Source: Platanthera guangdongensis (Eukaryota; Streptophyta; Magnoliopsida; Asparagales; Orchidaceae). Taken from it: a DNA stretch of 64,000 nt. The notes under the pieces are model-generated. The model saw only the letters and a list, made by a program, of their open reading frames with translations, did not search any database and was not told where the DNA came from. The stretch covers positions 104,183,287 to 104,247,286 of the forward strand of contig CM077159.1 of NCBI GenBank assembly GCA_039583875.1, in the 5' to 3' direction. Numbering within the stretch: position 1 is the first letter of the stretch; each line of letters starts with the position of its first letter. Shown piece after piece: positions 9,676-19,411 of the stretch. A program made the position numbers and the translations under genes.

Positions 9676-10812
9676 TGATGTAGGGTTATCCGGAAACGGA
9701 GATCTCCGCGAAGCTATCGCTCTCCCTACGCACAACACGTCGTGGATCTACCGCACCTACACAACACCTATCGCCCACAATAGTCCTCGTCACAAAACAC
9801 AGCACAAACAACGAGGGAGGAATGGTCGACTCGAAAATGATGATCGGAAATTTGAGTCGGAATATTCCCCAAGAAAACACAAAGGTTGTCACTCCTTTTT
9901 GAGAGCAAGACCAAGGCTATAGGCCAAGATCCGCTCAAGCAAATAGGATCCACCCGATCCGGAATTAAAAAGCCTTGCAACGACGATTTCGATTCAAAAC
10001 TTGCAGCGATTAGATTAAAGATCCGGAGAAAACGATTTGCGAAAATCCACCACAACTAAGGAGAAGAATCACACAAGGAGAAGGTAAGGGATTACCCAAC
10101 CGGAAAGCTTTCACATGAGATAACTGTGGGAGAATCACTCTCTCCACGGATCCACCGGCGTCACACCGAATGGTTTGCAACCTTCTTCCAAGGAGTCGCA
10201 CCGAAGGAAGCCACGCCGGAGTCGCACCAAACGGGGATGGAGGAGGCAAGGCTTGGCTTCACACCAAAGGGGAGGGGGCGGCTATGGACTTCTCCATGGT
10301 GGCCGAAATTTCCACAAGGGGTTTTTTTAGGTTTCTTTTCCAATTGCTTTAACTCTTCATGATAGCCTCCTTTAAATAGAAGTTACAAATAAGCCTTAGC
10401 CCTTCATGATGGAGATTTAATCACATCCATCCGAATGGCTAATAGGAGTTACAAATAAGCCTTAGCCCTTCATGATGGAGATTTAATCTCATCCATCCGA
10501 ATGGCTAATTGCACACCAAAACTAAAATAGTTCAAATTGAAAATACAACAACACATGCAATGAATATAAAATTATCACATAAGCATAGGATAATTTTATA
10601 TTCCAATTATAAAATAAAGTGCACGAAAAGGAAATAAATAAAACTAAGGCGTTGCCGTGGCAGTAGCACGGCGCGGGCGGAGGTTGTAGCGTAGCCGTCC
10701 GTTAGCGTCATCGTGCCGCCTCACGTCCTTGAGTCGTATGGCCTTAGCAATCGGATCATCAACAGCATCATCAGCATCGTCTTCAACTGATGGAGGAGGG
10801 GCCGCGCCATCA
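9676..10812 (-). repeat. Chromovirus 5' LTR
   Basis: The 1137-bp LTR ends in CTACATCA at 9676 (minus strand). A TATA-like TCTATTTAAAGG lies at 10371-10380 on the minus strand and could serve as promoter. The copied pol C-terminus occupies its first ~170 bases (stop at 10644-10646). Confidence 0.92.
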
Positions 10813-10817
10813 AGTAG

Positions 10818-12660
10818 CCCTTGACACCACAACTTCTGGATGCAATTTCATATAATCATCAACATTAAAGAATTTGTTAGCTTTGGAAAACCTGTTGATT
10901 TCTAAGTTCTTGTATTTTGACATGGTTGAGTATTGAGAAGGATCCTTTCCTTCAGCTTTTGCCATGTTGATCATGGATAGGCCAACCAATTCCTAGAACC
11001 TGGCCATCCTTGCAGTTGTAGCTGTCTCTGGATCCTCAAAAGGTACAGGAGGTGAGGAAGGTCTTTTTGAGCTTTTAGCTTTCTGATGTTCAGTGATTTA
11101 TTGTTGTTGATGTTGTTGTTGTTGTTGCTACTTTCCTGATGAATGCCTATGCTGGCTGCTTCCAAAAGAGGAGGAGGACCTTCCCTGATGTCTTTGATAT
11201 GTTTGATATTGGGTAGTCCTCTGAGATGAATAGCCTGAAGCACCAGCAGCAGGTGGAGGAGGTGGAGGAGGGTCCTTCTTGAATCTCAGTGGAGGAGGTG
11301 ATAACTTCCTGCTTTTCTTCCTTTCTTTCTGCTGGTTTTTGGACAGCGACATCCATGCTGGCATGCCCTTGTACGGAGTAATGTTCTGAAGAATGTAATA
11401 TGGAGTGTCGTGTGTTGGGTTGGGATTTTGAGCAGGAGGTGGAGGAGCTTTCCTCTTCTTAGAAAGTTTCTTTTTCTTAGCAGATGGACTGTCATCTGAA
11501 TCCTCATCATCATCATCATCATCATCTGAAGAGTCTTGAGGAGTATCATATAATGCATTTATTTCTTTCAGAGCCTCTGCAGATATCAAGGGTTTTTCTA
11601 CCTGGGAAGAAGCTGGAGGAGGAGCTGGAGCTGGAGCAGGAGAACTGTACACATCAGTGCTTTCAGCAACTGATTTCTTCTCTTCTTCTATATCAGCCAT
11701 GATCAACTCATCAAGAACAGGCATTGGAGAGTCATCCATAATAAAAGTTGGAGCAAAAATGTCTCTGGGAGGGGATGCAACAATGAGGGAATCAGCTTTT
11801 GGTGGAGATGGGATGGCAGGAGCCTCTGTAGTAGCAAAACTGGCCTCAAGTTGCTTGGAAATTTTGGGGCTTGTTGGGGATGTATAGGGAACTATTGCCA
11901 TGGATGGCTTCATACTGTATTCTGGCAGAAAGTTCAAATGAAGTGTATCAAACATATTCAACAAATTTACAAGATTTACTGTGGGATTTATAATGCAATC
12001 ACCAACAGTGTTTATTTCAGCCAAAATAGTCTCATCCAAATACATATCAGATTCAATGAAATTAAGTAAATTAATTTAATCATCAGCTGCTGCTGCATCT
12101 GCATCTGCTTCTGCTTCTTCTGCTTCTACTGCTGCTGCATCAGCTGCTGCTACTACTTCTGCTGTTACTGCTACTTCAGCTGCTGCTGCTACTTCTTCAC
12201 TAAGTATCTCCCCCTTGCCTGGTTTCAGTGGAAACTGGAGCCAGGCCCCTGACTGAAGAAGGAGGGATGGAGAAGGCAGAGATCTAAGCAGCAAGGGAGG
12301 ATATGGAGGAAGTAAGAGGTGAAATAGCCTCTGCTATGAGGGTTTTGAGAAGGGGAGTGAGAAGTGCTAGAAGAGGTGGAATGATGGAGGGGTCCAGTGG
12401 CAGAAATTCTGGAGGTGTCTCAGTGGAGACAGAAGGAAGGATGGAAGATGATGGTGGAGGAGGAGGTAAAGAATCTTGCATTGGGTTATATGGGGAAGAA
12501 GGGGTATGGAGGGGGGATGAAAGCAAATTGAAGGATGGGAGGGATGATAGATTGGAAAGGGGAGTATCAGCCAAATGTGGTGGTAGTGGAGATAAGGGCG
12601 GTGTACCATTTTGTGATAGAGTTGGTGTACGTTGGGGGGATGGATTATGAGAGCGAATAT
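10818..12660 (-). pseudogene. Sirevirus env-like (third) ORF, low-complexity acidic/proline-rich protein
   Basis: The longest clean piece is 11128-12045 (305 residues). Reading along the protein: a proline/serine-rich N part (12284-12660, another frame), an alanine/glutamate run, a conserved-looking block with YLDETILAEINTVGDC, then proline runs, an Asp-rich stretch of eight or more residues, basic KKKKLSKKRK, and a Gln-rich segment. One frame runs from 12294 down to 3391, broken only by four stops (about 12076, 11128, 11095 and 10992) and by the chromovirus. A frameshift lies near 12284. Its place just before the polypurine tract fits the env-like gene of Sireviruses. No transmembrane segment or signal peptide was seen, so the function is unknown. 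Confidence 0.55.
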
Positions 12661-14482
12661 TGTCGAAATTTGTGAAGTGGAAGTGGGTGATGGATAAGCC
12701 GGGCGGCCTGTGCAGACTTAGTCCATGGCCTGGGCGGATTGCGGGTTGCGGCCTGGGTTATCATGGCTGTCTTGGTGGCATGGCTGTTCTTGAGGAGCGG
12801 CTTGTGCGGCCTGGTGTGCGATTAGATGTGCGGCCTAGGTGGTCTGTTATGCGGCTTGGTTAGGTTATGGCCAAGGTTGAACTTCTAGCGAAGCAGTCTG
12901 AGCAGACTGTAGTTCGCGGGCTGAAGGATGTGATGATCTGTGGCCTTGTGGTTTTGCAAGCTTGTTATCCAGCGGTTTGGGAGTTCTTCCGCAGGAGGCT
13001 TGGCGAACTGGCGAGTTCGCGGTGTCCGCTGTTGTGGACTGGCCTTGGAGTTCGGCTGTGGCCTTTGCTGAGCTCAGGTGGTGTAGCGATGATTCTACTG
13101 TGGAGGACTGCGCGAACTGGTGTTGGAGTCTGGCAGGTGACTGTTGTGGAGAGCTGTGCGGGTAGAGCTTGCAGACTCTACCCTTTTCCATGCTTTGGAA
13201 TCCGCGGAGTCCGCATCTGCGTGGACGGTGCCTTGCTTCTTCTGAACTATCCATGATGAAGTGGATGTTACCCATCTTGGGGCGGACTGTCCTATTGGTT
13301 GGCGGAATGTGGCTTTTGTGTCCGCTGTGCTCTCGCTAGTGCTTGGTGGGTTGTTGGCCTTGGTCATTTGCTATGACAAGTTCTGTGTCTGCAGTGTTCG
13401 CAGAGTCCGCTGTTGACCAGGCGGACTGTCTGTTGGTCGTGTACTATTGGCCGGGTGGCGTTATTTGCTAAGCTCTGCGGACTGTCTCCTGAGTCTGCGT
13501 AATATGGTGTTGCTGGCTGTTGCTGCTTGTGTTACGGGGGTATCCGCGTACTGTATTGGGTGGCGGTCTAGCGTTGTTTGTTTTGGGTGGACTGGCTTTA
13601 TGCCAGTGTTAGGCAGGTCGGCAACATGTGAGTCCGTATAGAGACGGACTGGTTTTTTGTTCTGGATCCTAGAGGTATGGTCTGGTCAAGTCCATGCGGA
13701 CTTGGCGGACTGGGTTGAGTTAGCGCGCGGGCTGGGGCGGAGATTCTATTCACTAGGGTGGTGAACACACTCCTCACCTCGCCTATAAATATAACCCCCC
13801 TGGCACGTCTACAGTAACTGAGTGAACAGTAAGTGGTGCTTTGTCGATTACTGCGGTCTGAGTTTCTCTGTCCGCGCGGGTTGAGTAGAGCTGACGTTTT
13901 GTTGTGTGCAGGTCGCGCGGCTAGCCTCAAGGAGCCAGGAGTTTGGCTTTGACTTCGGTCAAGTACTTGGAAGTGTGCGGTCTCTGCGGTCTCAGCTGGT
14001 CGCTTCTGCGGCTTGTCAGTGGTTCCCTGCTTCAGCTTGTTCAAGTTCCAAAACCTGTCCGCCGGTCTCAGGCGGGTAGGCGGTCTGTTCATCAGTTCCT
14101 CAACAGGCAGCGAATAACGTGGTGTCCACCCGACCTCACGATCTCAAGCGGACTCCGTGTTCTATTCGGCGTGTTACAATAGTTCAGGCGGCTTCAATGA
14201 TCTTGGCGGACTGAGCGGTCTCGGCAGTTTCAATTGCTGTCCGCCCAGCTTGTTTTTTGAGATTTTTGTTTGTAGCTTTTGCACTAGAGAAATCATGTCT
14301 CACTACGTATACCTCGCCTTGTAAAGAAGTTATTGAAAATAAGTTCTGCTTGTTCTTCCATTTGCATGTGGTGTTAAGCTTGCTCTTTGGGCTTGCGCAA
14401 GATCAAAGTGTTAACTGGATAGTTCTGAGAATATTAATTTGTCTTTAGGCTATCTCGCTGACCACTTTGAGAAAATTTAACA
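12661..14482 (+). repeat. Copia-A LTR1
   Basis: The 1822-bp LTR starts TGTCGAAATTTGTG and ends AAATTTAACA. It holds many copies of GCGGACT and its complement AGTCCGC. The TATA box is at 13784-13791. Antisense open frames inside it are not real genes. Confidence 0.9.
13784..13791 (+). promoter_or_regulatory. TATA box in copia-A LTR1
   Basis: TATAAATA sits in the conserved context CTCACCTCGCC-TATAAATA and recurs at 29125-29132 (LTR2), 63567-63574 (LTR3), 42531-42538 and 48371-48378 (copia-B LTRs). The conserved position supports a pol II promoter. Confidence 0.75.
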
Positions 14483-14494
14483 TGGTATCAGAGC
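14483..14494 (+). other. Primer binding site, tRNA-iMet (copia-A copy 1)
   Basis: TGGTATCAGAGC directly follows the LTR end AACA. It is the standard initiator-Met primer site. Confidence 0.92.
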
Positions 14495-14598
14495 TAGGTT
14501 CAGTTGCTTGAGCGGTGATCAACGTGAGCGGTCGTCAACTAGTGTTGTTGCTCTGTTGTGCTCTGTGCTTCTGATAAGCTTATCCAAAGGTTGTTGCA

Positions 14599-15440
14599 AT
14601 GGAAGAGAGCTATGCAAGGGGTCTTGGTATTAAACTCTTGAACACGACTAATTTCAAGAAGTGGAAGTCATGTATGAAGAGTTTTCTTCTTGGCGAGGAG
14701 CTATGGGAGGTCGTCGGTGGTGACGATAGACAGGAAGTGACTGCTGCCTTTGGAACTGCTGAGCAGGTGAGGCTATGGAGAAAAATAAATGCTAAGGCGG
14801 AGTTTGTTCTCAAGAGATCTGTTTCACTAGAACTATTTGATCACATCATTGGATGTGAGTCAGCTGCTGACATTTGGACAACTATTAATGAGTTGTTCAG
14901 TAGGAAGAACGTGGCGAGGCTCTAGTTCTTGGAGAATTAGTTGGCAAGGGCCACTCAAGGAGACCTAACTATCTCGAAATTCTTTCTGAAGATGTAGAGC
15001 TTGTGTGTTGAGCTGTCAGCGCTTGATCCTGATGAGCTTATCTCAGAGGCTAAGTTGAAAAGGCACATAATCCGCTGCTTGCGGAAGTAGTATATTGCCT
15101 TTGTTGCATCATTTCAAGGCTAGGCCACTCAGCCATCTCTGTTGGAGCTTGAGAACCTGCTTGCTTCGCAGGAAAGCTTGGCCAAACAGATGGCTGGTGT
15201 TATTGTTTCTTAGGAGAGCAGTGGAGCACTCTTCACGAGCAAGCAGAAGAAGAGATGGGAAGGGAAGAAGAATCAAGTCGTTGCTGAGAATGAGCCTTGA
15301 ACTTATTATCAAGCAGGGAGGAGCACTACTCCTAAGAAGGACTAGAAGAAGAACCTGAAGTGCTATAGGTGTCATCAGCGAGGACACTTCAAGCGGGACT
15401 GCAAGGTCAAGCTGCAACCTGGGCATGCTCCAGGCAAGGA
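14599..15440 (+). pseudogene. Copia-A copy 1 gag
   Basis: The frame starts at ATG with MEESYARGLGIKLL and has the copia gag motif NFKKWKSCMKSFLLGEELW. Only the first 108 residues are open. At least eight premature stops follow (for example CAG to TAG at ~14923, GAG to TAG at ~14936 and ~15088, TGG to TAG at ~15121 and ~15343). The zinc knuckle CYRCHQRGHFKRDC is encoded at ~15360-15405. Compared with copia-B, about the whole gag is present. It packages element RNA in an active copy; this one is dead. Confidence 0.88.
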
Positions 15441-15479
15441 GGAAGCTTGCTCTAAGAGTGAGGAAGCTGGATGGGGCAG

Positions 15480-17200
15480 AGCCTTCATGACGTGCACTTG
15501 TGTTCGTGCCTTGTCCTCCGTGGACTTCAACGATGAATGGATCGTGGAATCCGGGTGTGGTCATCACCTCAACGGAGACAAGTCGAAGTTCTCCTCCTTG
15601 CAAACTTACTCAGGTAACTGCTAATAACACTGTTTATGCAGTAGAGAAGGAGGGAGTTGTGTCTTTGGGTAGTGATAAGGGGCCACTCACGTTAAGGAGT
15701 GTGTATCACGTACCGGGCATGAAGAAGAACCTCTTCACGGTGACCAATACGGTCGACTCGGGTTATCATGTTCTGTTTGGGCCAACAGAAGTGAAGTTCC
15801 TTCGCAACGTATCAGCGATTAAGGCTGATGTTGCTCATGTTGGGAGAAGAGTTAAGAACTTGTTTGTTCTTGCAGCTAACTCTTATGTTGATCGGATGAG
15901 AGCAAACGATAGCGCGGCTATATGGCATGAAAGGCTGGGGCATGTAGGAATGGAGAAGTTGAAAGCTATGGCAAAAAGAAGCCTCTTAAGAGGCTTGCCT
16001 AAGCTATCTTCCTATGGTGATGGTCATGTTTGTGTGGGATGTCAGTACGGCAAGGCTCATCGCTTTTCGTTTGATAAGTCACAAATGAGAAGCAAGAGAC
16101 CATTGGAGTGCATCCATGGATACTTGATGGGACCAACTATCACTGCAAGCCTTGGTGGAAGCAGATACGTGCTTGTGCTGATTGATGACTACTCAAGATA
16201 CACTTATGTATATTTCTTGAAGGAAAAGTCTGAAGCCATCCGATTTTTTGTGGAGTTCAAGGAGTTGGTGGAGGGTCGGCTTGGCTTGCAGATTAAGAAG
16301 CTTTGAACAGACAATGGTGGTGAGTTTGTCTAATCTAAGTTTTCTAATTTCTGCAGGAAGCATGGAATCCAACGAGAGCTCACTTGTGCTCATACTCCAC
16401 AACAAAATGGATTAGCAGAGCGGAAGATCCATCATATGACGGAGACATGCAAATGCTGGATTCATGTGAAAGACATTCCTAGGTCCTTCTGGGCAGAGGG
16501 GATGTCTTGTGCTTCTTACGTTATCAATCGGATGCCGCTTAGCCCGATCAACATGAAGACTCCCTTTGAAATGTTGCTGAAGGAGAAGCCTAGTGTGGAA
16601 CACCTTCGGTTGTTCGATTCAACTTGCTATGTGCATGTCCCGGATGCTTCACAGACAAAGCTGGATGCAAAGGCAAGGAAGCTTGTCTTTATTGGCTACG
16701 GTGAGCGGAAGAAGGGATGGAAATGCATGGATCCTGCGACGAAGAAGTTTGTTATGTCAAGAGATGTTGTCTTTGACGAACTAACGTCATATAGAGGTGG
16801 CTCGGTTGAGCTAACCGGAAGCAAGGTTGATGAAGAACCGAAGGTGGCTGCTGAAGGCCTAGAAGAGGAGCTTGTTGTTTGACTAGTAGCTCCTGTTGCT
16901 TCAAGTTCTGGTGCTTAGACTTCTGGCTCAGGAAGTAGGGGGAGCATTCCTCAAATCTTGCGTGAAGGTGGTGTTGAGCCTGAAGAAGCAACAGAGGTAG
17001 TGAGCAAGATCAACCTCTTCGGAGATCAAAGATGGTTGTGAAGCCACCGGCTCGGTACTGTTATGGGAATGCAGTGAGCTTTGTCTCATGCTTCTTTACA
17101 GGTCCTCTGGATGAGCGAGAGCCTGCAAACTTCAATGAGGCCACTGGAGTCAAGGAGTGGGATGATTCCATGAAGGAAGAGATTGTTGTTCTCAAGTAGA
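15480..17200 (+). pseudogene. Copia-A copy 1 protease and integrase
   Basis: The protease motif reads WIVESGCGHH (Asp of DSG is Glu) near 15540. A ~13-base deletion near 15615 breaks the frame. The integrase has HERLGHVG (zinc finger) and CVGCQYGKAH. Its first catalytic Asp, in GDLMGP, is Tyr here (~16120). The second, TDNGGEF, is preceded by a TGA at 16304-16306. The third lies in QNGLAERK. Further stops lie near 16330, 16880, 16917 and 17198, and a frameshift near 17008. Confidence 0.85.
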
Positions 17201-17204
17201 ATGA

Positions 17205-18657
17205 AACCTGGGACCTTGTTCCCAAGGTTGATGGCATTACTCCAGTAACTTGCAAGTTGGTGTATAAGTTAAAGAAGAAGACTGATGTGAGCAATTATAG
17301 GTTCAAAGCTCGCCTGGTTGCTCGAGGATTCTCACAGCAGTATGGAGAAGACTATGAGGATACATTTAGTCCGGTTGTAAAGATGACTTCAGTTAGAGTG
17401 GTGATCGCCTTGGCTGCTTGCAAGGGATGGAGGATGTGGCAGCTTGATGTAAAGAACACTTTTCTTTACAGAGAAATTGACAAGGACATCTTCATGGATC
17501 AGCCACTTGGATTTGTTTCTGAAGATCATCCGGACTATGTCTGTAAGCTCAGGAAGGCTCTCTACGGGTTGAAGAAAGCTCCTATAGCTTGGTATTGGAA
17601 GATAGCAGAGTATTTGCAATTCTACGGATATCTTGCTTCCAAATCGGATTCTAGCTTGTTTGTCAAGAAGAAGAGGGAGCTGCAAGTCTTGGTCCATCTG
17701 TATGTGGATGACATGATCGTCATAGGGAATTCAAAGGAGGAAGTAGCAAGACTCAGGGCTGAGCTTGCTATACGCTTCGAGATGAAAGACTTGGGCGAGC
17801 TTCATCACTTTCTCGGTCTTGAAGTGGAGAGGAAGGAGTGTGGGATTCTCATTTGCCAGAAGAGATATGCAGATCGTATTGTAAGTCGATTTGGCATGGG
17901 TGAAGGGAAGAGTTGCTCTACTCCACTGGAAGATGGGCTGAAGCTTCGACGATATGAAGGAAGGATTCTTCCTGATCCCTTGGTGTTCAGGGCTCTTGTA
18001 GGGAGTTTGATCTACCTGACGATTACAAGGCCAGACATTGCTTATACTTTTGGCCGCGTAAGTCGGTTTATGGCTGAACCAAGGAAGTCTAATCTGATTG
18101 CGGCAAAGAACATCTTGAAGTATATCAAGACAACTTCTAATATGGGACTCCTCTATAGTAGAGATGCGGATTTTGCTTTGCTTGGATACACGGATGCTGA
18201 CTATGGTGGTGACTTAGATGATCGGAGATCAACTTTGGGTTATGTTTTCACTTGTGGTTCAGCTTGTATTTCATGGTGTAGCAAGAAGCAGGATTTTGTG
18301 TCCGTGTCTACTATATAAGCTGAGTATAAGGCTTCGACCTTGGCTGCTCGGGAAGCCATCTGGTTGCGGAGGCTTGTAGAGGATGTTCATGAAGAAGTGC
18401 AAGGGCCTACTTTACTCTGGGGTGACAATGAGAGCGCTCTCAAACTGGTAAACAATTCAGTGTGTCACGCAAGGACCAAGCATTTTGAGATCGAGCACCA
18501 CTTCATAAGGGTGAAGGTGTTGGAGGGATCTATTCTGGTAGGGCATGTTCAGAGTGAAGATAATCTTGCTGACATCTTCAAGAAGCCACTGTCGAAGGGT
18601 CCTTTTCAGCGGTTACGGAACTTGCTAGGCTTGATCACCACTTCTCACTTCAAGGGG
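17205..18657 (+). pseudogene. Copia-A copy 1 reverse transcriptase and RNase H
   Basis: 17257-18318 is open for 353 residues. It carries [13 protein letters not shown], the first catalytic Asp in WQLDVKNTF, LYGLKKAPIAWY, and the active-site YVDDMIVIG. RNase H shows YTDADYGG and STLGYVF. A TAA interrupts where copia-B has a Glu codon (18316-18318). The frame resumes to 18657 with WGDNESALKL and ADIFKKPL, ending at the polypurine tract. RT converts element RNA to cDNA. Confidence 0.88.
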
Positions 18658-18660
18658 GAG
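18651..18660 (+). other. Polypurine tract (copia-A copy 1)
   Basis: CAAGGGGGAG directly precedes the LTR2 start TGTTGAAATT. Confidence 0.88.
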
Positions 18661-19411
18661 TGTTGAAATTTGTGAAGTGGAAGTGGGTGATGGATAAGCC
18701 AGGTGGCCTGTGCGGACTGAGTCCACGGCCTGGGCGGACTACGGGTTGCGGCCTGGGTGATCATGGCTGTCTTGGTAGCTTGGTTGTTCTTGAAGAGCGG
18801 CTTGTGCGGCCTGGTGTGCGGCTTGATGTGCGGCCTAGGCGGTCTGCTATGCGGCTTGGTTAGGTTATGGCCAAGGTTTAGCTTCTAGCAAAGCAGTCTA
18901 AGCGGACTGTAGTTCGCGGGCTGAAGGATGTGATGATCTGCGGCCTTGTGGTTGGCGGTCTGTCCTGTTGGTTGGCGGTCTGGAGCTTTTGTGTCCGCCG
19001 TGCTCTCGCCAGTGTTTCATGGGTTGCTGGACTTGGTCATTTGCTATGACATGTTTTGTGTCCGTAGTGTTCGCAGAGCCTGCTGTTGACCGGGCGGACC
19101 GCCTGTTGGTTGTGGACTCTTGGCGGGGTGGTGTTGTTTGCCGAGCTCTGTGGACTGTCTCCCGAGTCCGCGTGATATGGTATTGCGGGCTGTTACAGCT
19201 TGTGTTGCGGGTGTGTCCGAGTGGTGTATTTGGTGGCGGTCTAGCGTTGTTTGCTTTGGGCGGACTGGCTTTGTGCTACTGTTAGGCAGGTCGGCAGCAT
19301 GTGAGTCCGCATAGAGGCAAGCTTGTTTTTTGTTCTGGCTCCTGGAGGTATGGTCTGGTCAAGTATGTGCGGACTTGACGGACTGGGTTGAGTTAGCACA
19401 CGGGCTGGGGC

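Larger units (their letters stand above)
3534..10812 (-). mobile_element. Chromovirus (Ty3/gypsy), full length, CRM/Galadriel-like
   Basis: Structure on the minus strand: 5' LTR 9676-10812, tRNA-iMet primer site, leader, gag-pol 9354-4503, polypurine tract, 3' LTR 3534-4671. LTRs are 1138 and 1137 bp and begin and end TGATG...CATCA. The target duplication AGTAG flanks it (3529-3533 and 10813-10817). By eye the LTRs differ at about 28 sites (about 2.5%), so it is a fairly young insertion. SFHGLA in the reverse transcriptase and a pol end lying inside the LTR suggest the CRM/Galadriel side of the chromoviruses (inference). Confidence 0.93.
1427..12660 (-). mobile_element. Sirevirus-like copia element, 3' part, interrupted by a chromovirus
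   Basis: After removing the chromovirus at 3534-10812 and one AGTAG copy, the minus strand reads: acidic/proline-rich ORF, polypurine tract, LTR. The tract and LTR start (AGGCGGAGAC then TGTTGGA) are those I know from Sireviruses. The ORF just before the 3' LTR is at the position of their env-like gene. Gag and pol are not in the window because the copia array interrupts at 12661; they should lie past 64000. Lineage is inferred from the ends and gene order, without a pol sequence. Confidence 0.6.

Noticed and set aside
11286..11558. Met-, His- and Asp-run proteins as separate genes
   Set aside because: They are other-frame readings of the GAT/ATC repeat coding the Asp run of the Sirevirus env-like ORF.
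12867..13275. Open frames of ~130 residues on both strands of copia LTR1
   Set aside because: High GC LTR sequence with few stops; not conserved between LTR copies and no motif.
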